Assembly (NCBI RefSeq): GCF_002286775.1
Contig: NZ_NSGJ01000007.1
Location: 82,220 to 146,219 of the forward strand
DNA: 64,000 bases
Source: Myroides sp. N17-2
GTDB lineage: Bacteria > Bacteroidota > Bacteroidia > Flavobacteriales > Flavobacteriaceae
Direction: 5' to 3'
Positions 45,887 through 54,746 of the stretch are shown piece after piece (the stretch's first letter is position 1; each line of letters opens with the position of its first letter). The notes beneath the pieces were generated by a model, which was given only the letters and a program-made list of their open reading frames with translations, had not been told where the DNA came from and did not search any database. Made by a program: the position numbers and the translations under genes.

Positions 45887-45925
45887 AAAAAAGAGGTTAT
45901 AGTATAATACTATAACCTCTTTTTA
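45887..45925. terminator. Bidirectional terminator between the lipoprotein gene and dgt
   Basis: A 17-bp stem, AAAAAGAGGTTATAGTA with its complement around a three-base loop, between convergent genes. Confidence 0.9.
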
Positions 45926-45941
45926 TTTTTATAAAGACAGG

Positions 45942-47288
45942 CTACTTGTCGTTCCCTTTAATCATATTATATAGCTCCAATGCCTTACCATCTGTAAGCA
46001 TTGAGATGAAGTGGCATATGGTCATTAAACGCACATAAACACTATCACTCTCTACTAGATACTTATCAGGTAATAATGACATAATCAACAAGTCATATTG
46101 ACTTTCATCGCCATGATATACATTATTAACAGCAGTAGTGAAAGCCTCTAATAGTGCATTAATAACCTTATATCCTACTATCTCTTTCTCTATAACTTCT
46201 CTACCTTGATATACTTTATTAATACTTACAGACAAGATATCTTTCATCTGAGCCACATAGCTACACTTCTCTGTTAGGGCGAATGCAAACTCACCTGCTA
46301 GTATTTTCTCTTCGTTCTCTAAGAACACTCTAGATACATCTTGTATTAAACTACCAATAGCTAATGCTCTAAGGTAACTCACTCTATCTTCTTTAGAAGT
46401 AAGTTGTGCGTAAGTCTGTGGATTAATACTATTCTGAACGATCTTGATTAAAAACTCTAAAGCGTGTTCTTCTGCTATCCAACCTAGATTAATCCCATCT
46501 TCAAAGTCTGTAATCGTATAACAGATATCATCTGCCGCTTCTACTAAGAAAGCTAAAGGATGCCTAAAGAATGCAGCTTCTGTTCTATCTGTCTTCATGA
46601 TAAGACCTAATTCACTAGCTACATCAATAAATGCTTCTTTATCCCCCTGAAAGAAACCATATTTCTTATCAGATATATCTCTAGTCATTTTCTTAGGTAA
46701 ACTCTCTTTAGGGTACTTCATAAAGGCTCCTAGAGTAGCATAAGAGATGCGTTGCCCTCCAGCCATACCAGGACGACTTTTAGTCAATACAGCAAAGCCA
46801 TTAGCATTACCCTCAAAGTTAATTAAGTCTTCCCATTCTTTATCAGTCAGCTGATCTTTATACATAGCCCCAATACCACGTTTAAAGAAATCACCGATAG
46901 CACGCTCACCTGAATGTCCAAAAGGAGGATTACCTATATCATGAGCTAATGACGCAGCAGCTACGATAGCCCCAAAGTCATTCACTGTATAGCCAAACTC
47001 CTCTGCTAAATAGTGATACTTATTTAATAAGCTCGCCCCTACTATACGTCCTAATGAACGTCCTACAACCGAAACTTCTAAACTGTGTGTCAATCGCGTG
47101 TGAACAAAGTTCGTCTTAGAAAGAGGTATTACTTGCGTCTTATCCTGTAAACTACGAAAAGGAGAAGAGAATATAATTCTATCATAATCTACTTCAAATC
47201 CTATACGTGTCTGACTCTCGTCTAATCTATTTCTAACAAAAGTGTCACCATGCTTCTTTAGCGATAGCAACTTTTCCCATTTCATCAT
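45942..47288 (-). CDS. dgt: Deoxyguanosinetriphosphate triphosphohydrolase (dGTPase), HD domain
   Basis: Cleaves dGTP to deoxyguanosine and triphosphate. The product is about 448 residues. The HD metal site is visible: HTRLTHSLEVSVVGR carries the first His, and AHDIGNPPFGHSGE carries the HD pair. The N-terminus KHGDTFVRNRLDESQTRIGF is typical of dGTPase. Two ATGs are in tandem at 47288 and 47285. The AAA+ gene ends 18 bp before it on the same strand, so they form a pair. Confidence 0.92.
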   Translation of the reverse strand: MMKWEKLLSLKKHGDTFVRNRLDESQTRIGFEVDYDRIIFSSPFRSLQDKTQVIPLSKTNFVHTRLTHSLEVSVVGRSLGRIVGASLLNKYHYLAEEFGYTVNDFGAIVAAASLAHDIGNPPFGHSGERAIGDFFKRGIGAMYKDQLTDKEWEDLINFEGNANGFAVLTKSRPGMAGGQRISYATLGAFMKYPKESLPKKMTRDISDKKYGFFQGDKEAFIDVASELGLIMKTDRTEAAFFRHPLAFLVEAADDICYTITDFEDGINLGWIAEEHALEFLIKIVQNSINPQTYAQLTSKEDRVSYLRALAIGSLIQDVSRVFLENEEKILAGEFAFALTEKCSYVAQMKDILSVSINKVYQGREVIEKEIVGYKVINALLEAFTTAVNNVYHGDESQYDLLIMSLLPDKYLVESDSVYVRLMTICHFISMLTDGKALELYNMIKGNDK

Positions 47289-47306
47289 AAGCAATTGTTC
47301 AACTAA

Positions 47307-48020
47307 TTATTGTTCATTAGCCTCAAATAGTAATTGGCTATTTATAATATTATCTTTTACAGTTTTAAATACGTGATTCTTAGCCTCAGCATAAGACACA
47401 TCATATAGTCTAGTGATCTCACAGTACTCTGCAGGATACTCTTTTAGTAACTTATCATAATAAAAATCTAATGCTTCATTATTAGGAGAAGTATACTCTA
47501 GTTGTAGTTCAAAACGTCTCACTAACGCTTCGTCTATCATGTGTATTTGGTTAGTTGCTGCCATTAAAATAGACTTCTGAGGTAAGTTATCTATCAACTG
47601 TAATATAGCATTAACTACGCGCTTCATCTCACTGTTGTCCTTATTGTCGTAATCGCGTATTTGTCCTAAAGAATCAAACTCATCAAAGAAAAGTACAGAA
47701 CTCTCGTATTGAATTTCTTTAAACAGACTCTCGATATTCTTAGCAGTCTCACCTAATTTAGAGGAAACAATAGTTGCTAGGTTCACAATGATTAGCTTCT
47801 TATCCAAATACTTCGCAATAGCTTTTGCAGTCATTGTTTTTCCACAACCAGTCTTTCCATACAGTAGTATCTTATTACTTACTGGCAGATTATATTTCAT
47901 TAGTATCTCTCGATACTTATATTCCTTTAAGAACTGGTTAATCTCAGCTTTGACATTGTCATTAAACATGACATCATCTAAGGCTATCTTTGTGCGATCA
48001 ATATAAAATAAAGAACTCAT
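47307..48020 (-). CDS. Small stand-alone AAA+ ATPase
   Basis: A 237-residue single-domain ATPase of the AAA+ class. Walker A is GKTGCGKT (residues 55-62) and Walker B is VLFFDEFDSLG (Asp113, Glu114); a sensor-1 Asn is in ILMAATNQ and an arginine-finger pair in ALVRRFE. No substrate-binding or protease domain is fused. I chose the ATG at 48020; the frame opens at a TTG two codons earlier. The gene directly precedes dgt. A function coupled to dNTP control is possible, but it could simply be a neighbour. Confidence 0.8.
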   Translation of the reverse strand: MSSLFYIDRTKIALDDVMFNDNVKAEINQFLKEYKYREILMKYNLPVSNKILLYGKTGCGKTMTAKAIAKYLDKKLIIVNLATIVSSKLGETAKNIESLFKEIQYESSVLFFDEFDSLGQIRDYDNKDNSEMKRVVNAILQLIDNLPQKSILMAATNQIHMIDEALVRRFELQLEYTSPNNEALDFYYDKLLKEYPAEYCEITRLYDVSYAEAKNHVFKTVKDNIINSQLLFEANEQ

Positions 48021-48038
48021 ATTCAATTATAAGTGTGT

Positions 48039-48056
48039 TGTTAGCTAACAAATATA
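48039..48056 (-). promoter_or_regulatory. -7 element with overlapping 12-bp palindrome before the AAA-dgt pair
   Basis: On the minus strand TATATTTG (48049-48056) is a -7 element. TGTTAGCTAACA (48039-48050) is a perfect palindrome overlapping its end by two bases, so a bound protein would cover the start of transcription. Confidence 0.45.
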
Positions 48057-48126
48057 CCGCTATTAATCGTCAGATTACTCCTCCAGAATGTAGAAAAAAC
48101 AGTATAATTACAGTTATCTAACACAA

Positions 48127-49212
48127 TCAATAATAATTAGCACGGATAGTGATTTGATATAAAGTCATTCCTCCATTTTTATTTCTATAAAAATCATAAT
48201 GATTAGAACGAGTCTGAGTACCTTTTACTTCTTTTATGTTTAATTGAAAAACAGGAAATTCCTTACCTTTCCATACTCCCTCTTTATTTAGATAAATTTT
48301 TTTATACTTATCCTCCATAAGTTCGGTATCAACAGTAACAATCCAATCATACACATCATACACTAACTTATAACGTGTAGAATCACTACTATTAGCAAGT
48401 GCAAAAGCTTTAGTGACTAGATCTTTCTGAATAGTTAACATCTCTTGTTTATCATAGACTATGTAATCTCCTACATTCTCATTCTTAACCTCGATATTCA
48501 CTTCGATATTATCAGACAAGAAACTCTCCCATTTATGATCTACTGTACTAGGCAGAAACTCCTCTTTCACAAATAGTTCAAAATACTTAGCTAAATCAAC
48601 GAAATTGTAATACTTGCTATTTACCCCTTTAAAACTTACGTAATAACTATCTAAAATAGGTTCTTCGGTAATCTTCAGACTAAACATATCTAAAGTGTTA
48701 TTAGGAATTATCATATCCTCTATCAAGACCTCTCCATTAGTGTTTAGCAATAAAGTAGTTCCTCCTAGTAACACGTCATGTCTATCTCCATTAGACCCAA
48801 TATTATCCTTTACACCATCTTTTAAAGCATAAAGCATGCCATTATAAACACGAGTAAGATCTGAGTAAATTGGAGGGATTACAGCTACTCCTCTATCATT
48901 ATATAATCCCACTAACTCACTCTTCTGATCACTAAAGCGGATAAAGTTTTCGCTAGGATAATCAGGTGCTGCTACATCGTAATAATAGACATTATCCACT
49001 CTTAAATCTTCTCCATTTTCTTGCTTAATCAAGTAATAAATATCTAATCCTTCTTCAGTCTCTTCTACAAAAGATCGAATACGATTATTATCTTCCACTA
49101 TCTTTATATTATAGGGATATTCAGTATTCTCATCGTTCCAATACTTAACAGATAAAAACACACCTACTCCAATAACTAATAATGCCCCAATAATGGACAA
49201 TACTTTCTTCAT
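48127..49212 (-). CDS. Membrane-anchored WG-repeat-like protein
   Basis: A 361-residue protein with an N-terminal hydrophobic segment (about 5-23), probably a signal anchor. One WG-like repeat is recognisable at about 100-135: LVGLYNDRGVAVIPPIYSDL followed by YALKDG, the pattern of KWG/WG repeats (GLYDxxGxVVIPPxYD). The rest is not recognised. It lies 106 bp before the AAA gene on the same strand. Function unknown. Confidence 0.65.
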   Translation of the reverse strand: MKKVLSIIGALLVIGVGVFLSVKYWNDENTEYPYNIKIVEDNNRIRSFVEETEEGLDIYYLIKQENGEDLRVDNVYYYDVAAPDYPSENFIRFSDQKSELVGLYNDRGVAVIPPIYSDLTRVYNGMLYALKDGVKDNIGSNGDRHDVLLGGTTLLLNTNGEVLIEDMIIPNNTLDMFSLKITEEPILDSYYVSFKGVNSKYYNFVDLAKYFELFVKEEFLPSTVDHKWESFLSDNIEVNIEVKNENVGDYIVYDKQEMLTIQKDLVTKAFALANSSDSTRYKLVYDVYDWIVTVDTELMEDKYKKIYLNKEGVWKGKEFPVFQLNIKEVKGTQTRSNHYDFYRNKNGGMTLYQITIRANYY

Positions 49213-49289
49213 AACTTTTTATTTAACAGTAAATATAAAGATTTATAGACGAATTTTAAATAGTTTCAACACAGTACACCTAGAAACAA

Positions 49290-49318
49290 AAAAGAGCGTG
49301 ATTAATAATCACACTCTT
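49290..49318 (-). terminator. Terminator of the 78-residue gene
   Basis: On the minus strand AAGAG-GTGATT and AATCAC-CTCTT arms with a loop and a following T-run. Confidence 0.75.
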
Positions 49319-49349
49319 CTTCATTTCTTTATAAGATTACTTCCAACTA

Positions 49350-49586
49350 TTAGTTATCAGTCTTTTCATCACCTGCTAAGAAAAATTTCATTGATTTCTT
49401 AGGGTAAGCATCTTTACTTTTTCCACTTGGATTAGCAATAGACGTTTTTAAACTAATTAGATCACCTAGCTTAAAGTTTGCCTCTGTATATTGATAATCT
49501 AACAAGTAAGGTCCACAGAAATAATTCCCTTGGGCATCTTTCTCTATTATACCTTTATATATTCCTTCTTTCGTTTCCTTAGCCAT
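49350..49586 (-). CDS. Conserved small protein, 78 aa
   Basis: A 78-residue cytoplasmic protein without signal or membrane segment; sequence begins MAKETKEGIYKGIIEKDAQG. It has the look of a single beta-barrel (alternating strands YFCGPYLLDYQY and LGDLISLKTSI). I do not recognise the family. It has its own promoter at 49608-49639 and is set apart from nrdA by a terminator. Confidence 0.55.
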   Translation of the reverse strand: MAKETKEGIYKGIIEKDAQGNYFCGPYLLDYQYTEANFKLGDLISLKTSIANPSGKSKDAYPKKSMKFFLAGDEKTDN

Positions 49587-49607
49587 AATACTACATTAAT
49601 TAAAGTG

Positions 49608-49639
49608 CAAAGATACAACACTAATTGTCAACTTTTCAA
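49608..49639 (-). promoter_or_regulatory. Promoter of the 78-residue gene
   Basis: On the minus strand TTG (49637-49639), 21 bp, then TATCTTTG (49608-49615); ATG about 22 bp downstream. Confidence 0.5.
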
Positions 49640-49665
49640 CTTACAAAAAAAATGAGGCACAAAAA

Positions 49666-49689
49666 AAGGTAGCCTAAACAGACTACCTT
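49666..49689 (-). terminator. Terminator of the nrd operon
   Basis: AAGGTAG and CTACCTT arms with an A/C-rich loop; on the minus strand a T-run follows. Confidence 0.8.
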
Positions 49690-49715
49690 CATATACTATA
49701 GTGTAATATACTTAA

Positions 49716-52109
49716 TTAAGAACCACACATTTCACAATCTTCATCATTATTTGAAGCTTCTTTTGCACGTTGAAGCATCGCTTGGTATTCACTTACAGAT
49801 ACCTGCTCTACTTCTTGAATGCTGTTAGTTTTATCTTTCTTCTCATTATTCAATGTAAATTTAATAGCATCTACAGCAGACTTAGTACGCAAATAATACA
49901 TACCTGTCTTTAATCCAGATTTCCACGCGTAGAAGTGCATAGAAGTTAACTTAGCAAATGTAGCTCCTTCCATAAACAAGTTTAACGATTGAGACTGATC
50001 GATAAAATATCCACGCTCACGTGACATATCTATAATATCTTTCATACTAAGCTCCCATACAGTTTTATACAACTCTTTAATATCAGCAGGTATAAAATCA
50101 ATATGTTGAATAGATCCATTAGCACGCATTATCTCTTGCTTTAAATCCTCATTCCAAAGACCTAAGTCTACTAAGTCTTTTAACAAGTGCTTATTCACAA
50201 TGATAAACTCTCCTGATAATACACGTCTAGTATAAATATTAGAAGTATATGGCTCAAAAGCTTCATTATTACCTAATATTTGTGAAGTAGACGCTGTTGG
50301 CATTGGTGCTAATAATAGAGAGTTTCTCACTCCACTAGCCATTACTTCTTTTCTCAATGAAGCCCAGTCCCATCTTCCACTTAACTCTTCGTCTTTTACT
50401 CCCCACATATTGTATTGAAACTCTCCTTTAGAAATAGGAGACCCTTCAAATGTAGAATAAGCACCTTCCTCTTTAGCCATCTCATTAGAAGCAGTCAAAG
50501 CAGCGAAGTATATTGTTTCAAATATTTCTTGATTCAGTTTCTTAGCTTCAGGACTCGTAAACGGCATTCTCAATAAGATAAATGCATCTGCTAATCCCTG
50601 CACACCTAATCCTACAGGTCTATGGCGCATATTAGAATTATAAGCCTCTTGTACAGGATAGTAGTTTCTATCTATAACACGGTTTAAATTACGTGTTATA
50701 CGCTTCGTTACATCAAATAAGAACTCATGGTTAAACTTACCATTCTCTACAAACATAGGTAATGAAATAGACGCTAAATTACATACTGCTACTTCGTCTG
50801 GAGAAGTATACTCCATAATCTCAGTACACAAGTTAGAAGATCTGATTACTCCTAGGTTCTTTTGGTTAGACTTAGCATTAGCCGCATCTTTATATAACAT
50901 ATATGGTGTACCTGTCTCTATCTGAGCTTCAAGTACTGCTTCCCATAATTCTCTTGCTTTAATTGTACGACGACCTTTACCTTCGTTTTCGTACTTTAAA
51001 TATAATTGTTCGAAGTCATCTCCATAGACATCACATAGACCAGGACATTCATTAGGGCACATAAGTGTCCATTTATCATCTGTCTCTACGCGTTTCATAA
51101 ACAGATCATTGATCCAAAGAGCTAAGAACAAATCACGTGCACGCATTTCTTCTTTACCGTGATTCTTTCTCAAATCAATAAAGTCAAATATATCTGCATG
51201 CCATGGTTCTAAATAGATAGCAAAGCTACCTTTACGCTTACCTCCACCTTGATCTACATATCTTGCCGTATCATTATAAACACGTAACATCGGTACGATT
51301 CCATTTGATGTACCATTCGTCCCTCTAATATAAGAACCTGTAGCACGTACATTATGTATAGAAAGACCTATACCTCCAGCAGACTGAGATATCTTAGCAG
51401 TCTGTTTTAAAGTATCATATATTCCATCTATACTATCATCTTGCATCGTTAATAAGAAACAAGAAGACATCTGAGGTTTTGGAGTACCTGAATTAAATAA
51501 CGTTGGCGTAGCATGTGTAAAGAACTTCTTAGACATTAATTCATACGTTTCGATAACTGAATCAATATCCTCTAAGTGAATACCAACTGCCACACGCATA
51601 AGCATATGTTGTGGACGCTCAACAATCTTTCCATTTAAACGCAATAAATAAGAGCGCTCCAATGTTTTGAACCCAAAGTAGTCATAGTTAAAATCACGTT
51701 GGTAGATAATCGTCGAATCAAGTCTTTCTGCATGTTTTTTAATCACAGCATAAACATCATCAGCGATAAGTGGCGCTTCTTGATTAGTACGAGGATTTAC
51801 ATATCTATATAGATCATCTACTACCTCAGAGAATACCTTCTTTGTATTTTTATGTAGATTTGACACTGCTATCCTAGCAGCCAATAAAGCGTAGTCAGGA
51901 TGGCTGACAGTCATAGAAGCAGCTGTTTCTGCTGCCAAGTTATCTAACTCAGAAGTAGACACTCCATCGTATAACCCTTCTATAACACGCATAGCTACCT
52001 TCACAGGATCCACTATATCATTTAATTCATAACAAAGTATTCTAACGCGATCTGTAATCTTATCAAAACTAACAGGCTCTCTTCTTCCGTCTCTTTTTAC
52101 TACGTACAT
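49716..52109 (-). CDS. nrdA: Ribonucleoside-diphosphate reductase, alpha subunit (class I, eukaryote-like)
   Basis: Large subunit of class Ia ribonucleotide reductase, converting NDPs to dNDPs. The 797-residue product begins with an ATP-cone ([18 protein letters not shown]), then the catalytic barrel with SSCFLL (redox Cys), NLCTEI (the radical Cys and Glu) and PMPTAST. The C-terminal tail ends DEDCEMCGS, the swinging CxxC pair. The eukaryote-like pattern [21 protein letters not shown] is clear. It follows nrdB by 22 bp. Confidence 0.97.
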   Translation of the reverse strand: MYVVKRDGRREPVSFDKITDRVRILCYELNDIVDPVKVAMRVIEGLYDGVSTSELDNLAAETAASMTVSHPDYALLAARIAVSNLHKNTKKVFSEVVDDLYRYVNPRTNQEAPLIADDVYAVIKKHAERLDSTIIYQRDFNYDYFGFKTLERSYLLRLNGKIVERPQHMLMRVAVGIHLEDIDSVIETYELMSKKFFTHATPTLFNSGTPKPQMSSCFLLTMQDDSIDGIYDTLKQTAKISQSAGGIGLSIHNVRATGSYIRGTNGTSNGIVPMLRVYNDTARYVDQGGGKRKGSFAIYLEPWHADIFDFIDLRKNHGKEEMRARDLFLALWINDLFMKRVETDDKWTLMCPNECPGLCDVYGDDFEQLYLKYENEGKGRRTIKARELWEAVLEAQIETGTPYMLYKDAANAKSNQKNLGVIRSSNLCTEIMEYTSPDEVAVCNLASISLPMFVENGKFNHEFLFDVTKRITRNLNRVIDRNYYPVQEAYNSNMRHRPVGLGVQGLADAFILLRMPFTSPEAKKLNQEIFETIYFAALTASNEMAKEEGAYSTFEGSPISKGEFQYNMWGVKDEELSGRWDWASLRKEVMASGVRNSLLLAPMPTASTSQILGNNEAFEPYTSNIYTRRVLSGEFIIVNKHLLKDLVDLGLWNEDLKQEIMRANGSIQHIDFIPADIKELYKTVWELSMKDIIDMSRERGYFIDQSQSLNLFMEGATFAKLTSMHFYAWKSGLKTGMYYLRTKSAVDAIKFTLNNEKKDKTNSIQEVEQVSVSEYQAMLQRAKEASNNDEDCEMCGS

Positions 52110-52136
52110 CTTTTCTTTTTCGTTTTTTGTTAATAA

Positions 52137-53114
52137 TTAAAAATCAGCGTCAAAACTAATCTTATTACCCCCTTCTTCTTTTGAAATCACTCCTGCCTTT
52201 TGATACTCAGACACGCGTTTTTCAAAGAAGTTAGTCTTACCTTGTAAAGAGATCATATCCATAAAGTCAAATGGATTACCAACATTATACTCTTTCTCAC
52301 ATCCTAATTCTACTAATAATCTATCAGTCACGAACTCTAGATACTGAGTCATCAGCGTAGCATTCATACCAATTAAACTTACAGGTAAAGACTCTGTAAT
52401 AAACTCTCTTTCGATATCTAAGGCATCTACTAATATTTCTCTAATACGAGCTTTAGGAACTTTATTTACTAAGTGGTGATTGTGTAAATGAACTGCAAAA
52501 TCACAGTGCACTCCCTCATCTCTTGAGATTAACTCATTTGAGAATGTAAGGCCAGGCATTAAACCGCGTTTCTTTAACCAGAAGATAGAACAGAATGCTC
52601 CTGAGAAGAAGATTCCCTCTACAGCAGCAAAAGCGATCAAACGCTCTGCAAACGAGTCTGACTCTATCCATTTTAATGCCCACTCTGCTTTCTTCATGAT
52701 AGCAGGGAATACATCTAATGCTCTAAACAACCTATCTTTCTCCTCTTCATTTTTCACATAGGTATCAATCAATAAAGAATACGTCTCACTGTGAATATTC
52801 TCCATCATAATTTGGAATCCATAGAAAAACTTAGCTTCAGCATACTGTACCTCATTCACAAAGTTCTCTGCTAAGTTTTCATTCACAATACCATCAGATG
52901 CTGCGAAGAAAGCAAGGATATGTTTAATAAAATAACGCTCGTCTTCATTTAATTTATTATTCCAATCAGATAAATCTTGATGCAAATCAATCTCCTCAGC
53001 TGTCCAAAAACTAGCTTCCATCTTCTTATACCAATCCCATATGTCATGGTGTTTGATTGGAAATATTACAAATCTATTCTTATTTTCAGTTAAAATCGGT
53101 TCTTGAAAAGCCAT
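52137..53114 (-). CDS. nrdB: Ribonucleoside-diphosphate reductase, beta subunit
   Basis: Radical-generating subunit, 325 residues. Metal ligands are visible in EXXH pairs: [15 protein letters not shown] and RDEGVH. The tyrosyl radical residue is retained (TY of HSETYSL), so a standard di-iron tyrosyl radical class Ia enzyme is expected. First gene of the nrdBA operon; a good promoter lies upstream, leaving a leader of about 85 bases. Confidence 0.96.
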   Translation of the reverse strand: MAFQEPILTENKNRFVIFPIKHHDIWDWYKKMEASFWTAEEIDLHQDLSDWNNKLNEDERYFIKHILAFFAASDGIVNENLAENFVNEVQYAEAKFFYGFQIMMENIHSETYSLLIDTYVKNEEEKDRLFRALDVFPAIMKKAEWALKWIESDSFAERLIAFAAVEGIFFSGAFCSIFWLKKRGLMPGLTFSNELISRDEGVHCDFAVHLHNHHLVNKVPKARIREILVDALDIEREFITESLPVSLIGMNATLMTQYLEFVTDRLLVELGCEKEYNVGNPFDFMDMISLQGKTNFFEKRVSEYQKAGVISKEEGGNKISFDADF

Positions 53115-53207
53115 ACTATTTTGAGTGTAAAAGATTAAAATATCGAAGTAAGCCCTTACCTCTTATTTACAAAGATGATGTTTTTTCGGTCTATAAAAAA
53201 CGAAGTA

Positions 53208-53235
53208 CAAATGTATTTATTCACAAAAAGTACAA
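53208..53235 (-). promoter_or_regulatory. Promoter of nrdBA
   Basis: On the minus strand TTG (53233-53235), 17 bp, then TACATTTG (53208-53215). Confidence 0.6.
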
Positions 53236-53430
53236 GTTATTAACAATCACTAGCAATCAACAAGTTACATAATCACCTATAAAACAAGCATATATAGCAA
53301 CATCTATTTCTACTTATACCCTATCATCCCATAACAAATCTAGCAAACACCCCTTTATAATCCTTTTTAATAGATACCTAAAACTTCCTTTCCATATAAC
53401 AACAATTCCTCTATAAATAAGACATAAAAA

Positions 53431-53457
53431 AACGGCAACTATAAAATAGTTGCCGTT
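53431..53457 (-). terminator. Terminator of the sucAB operon
   Basis: A perfect 12-bp stem AACGGCAACTAT with its complement, three-base loop, and on the minus strand TTTTTT. Confidence 0.9.
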
Positions 53458-53481
53458 GATATATTTAAAAGATTCAAACTA

Positions 53482-54699
53482 CTAAAGTTCAAATGCTTTT
53501 TTAGGATTGTTATCTAATAATAACTCAGCTGGGTTTTCTAAAGCCTCTTTGATAGCTACTAAGAAACCTACTGACTCACGACCATCGATAATTCTGTGGT
53601 CATAAGATAATGCAAGGTACATCATTGGGTGAATCTCCACTCTACCTTCTACTGCGATAGGACGCTCAATAATATTGTGCATACCTAAGATAGCAGACTG
53701 TGGAGGGTTAATGATAGGAGTAGACAACATAGATCCGAATACACCACCATTAGTAATAGTAAATGTACCACCTGTCATTTCATCAACAGTGATTTGTCCA
53801 TCACGTGCTCTGATAGCTAAACGTTTAATTTCAGCTTCAACACCACGGAAAGATAATAACTCAGCATTTCTTACTACTGGTACCATTAATCCTTTAGGAC
53901 CTGATACAGCGATAGAAATATCTGCGAAGTCATATTTGATTTGCTCTTGACCATCGATCATAGAGTTTACATCTGGATACAACTCTAATGCACGAGTTAC
54001 AGCTTTAGTGAAGAAAGACATAAATCCTAGACCTACACCGTGTTTAGCTTTAAAAGCATCTTTAAACTCGCTTCTTAATTTGTTTACGTTAGTTAAGTTA
54101 ACTTCATTGAAAGTAGTTAACATAGCCGTTGTATTTTTAGCTTCTACTAAACGCTCAGCAACTTTACGACGTAACATAGACATCTTTTTACGCTCTTCAC
54201 CTCTAGAAACTCCTGTTGGAGTCCCCATAGATGCTTTTGCGTTAACAGCATCGTCTTTAGTGATTCTACCATCTTTACCAGTACCTGTTACAGTAGCAGC
54301 GCTGATGTTTTTCTCATCTAAGATTTTCTTAGCAGCTGGAGATGCACTTCCAGTAGCATAAGTAGTTGCAGCTTTTACAGGTTCAGCTTTTGGAGCTTCC
54401 ACTTTTGGAGCTTCAGCAGCTAGTTTAGCCTCCGTAGAAGCACCTCCTGCAGGTTTTGCAGCGCTCATATCGATTAGACAAACTACTTGACCTACAGCAA
54501 CAGCGTCACCTTCTTCTGCTTTTAAAGTGATTATACCACTTTCTTCAGCTGGTAATTCTAAAGTCGCTTTATCTGAATCTACTTCAGCAATAGCTTGGTC
54601 TTTTTCAACGTAGTCACCATCTTTTACTAACCATGTAGCGATTTCAACTTCAGTAATTGATTCACCTGGCGAAGGAACTTTCATTTCTAAGATGCTCAT
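53482..54699 (-). CDS. sucB: 2-oxoglutarate dehydrogenase complex, dihydrolipoyl succinyltransferase (E2)
   Basis: E2 core of the 2-oxoglutarate dehydrogenase complex, TCA cycle. The 405-residue protein has one lipoyl domain (about 1-78) with the lipoyl Lys in [11 protein letters not shown], a Pro/Ala/Glu linker, the E3-binding domain ([23 protein letters not shown]) and the catalytic acyltransferase domain with [14 protein letters not shown] (His and Asp). sucA is 47 bp upstream on the same strand. Confidence 0.96.
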   Translation of the reverse strand: MSILEMKVPSPGESITEVEIATWLVKDGDYVEKDQAIAEVDSDKATLELPAEESGIITLKAEEGDAVAVGQVVCLIDMSAAKPAGGASTEAKLAAEAPKVEAPKAEPVKAATTYATGSASPAAKKILDEKNISAATVTGTGKDGRITKDDAVNAKASMGTPTGVSRGEERKKMSMLRRKVAERLVEAKNTTAMLTTFNEVNLTNVNKLRSEFKDAFKAKHGVGLGFMSFFTKAVTRALELYPDVNSMIDGQEQIKYDFADISIAVSGPKGLMVPVVRNAELLSFRGVEAEIKRLAIRARDGQITVDEMTGGTFTITNGGVFGSMLSTPIINPPQSAILGMHNIIERPIAVEGRVEIHPMMYLALSYDHRIIDGRESVGFLVAIKEALENPAELLLDNNPKKAFEL

Positions 54700-54746
54700 C
54701 TCTATATCCTTTAATTAAATATTGTTATGTAAAAATACTATTTTTC

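Larger units (their letters stand above)
53115..53481. other. Region between nrdB and sucB (367 bp)
   Basis: No gene. It holds the nrdB promoter at 53208-53235 and the sucB terminator at 53431-53457, with plain A/T-rich sequence between. I see no pair of NrdR boxes. Confidence 0.6.

Noticed and set aside
53280..53300. Possible NrdR box in front of nrdB
   Set aside because: Only one weak partial match, and NrdR sites occur in pairs.
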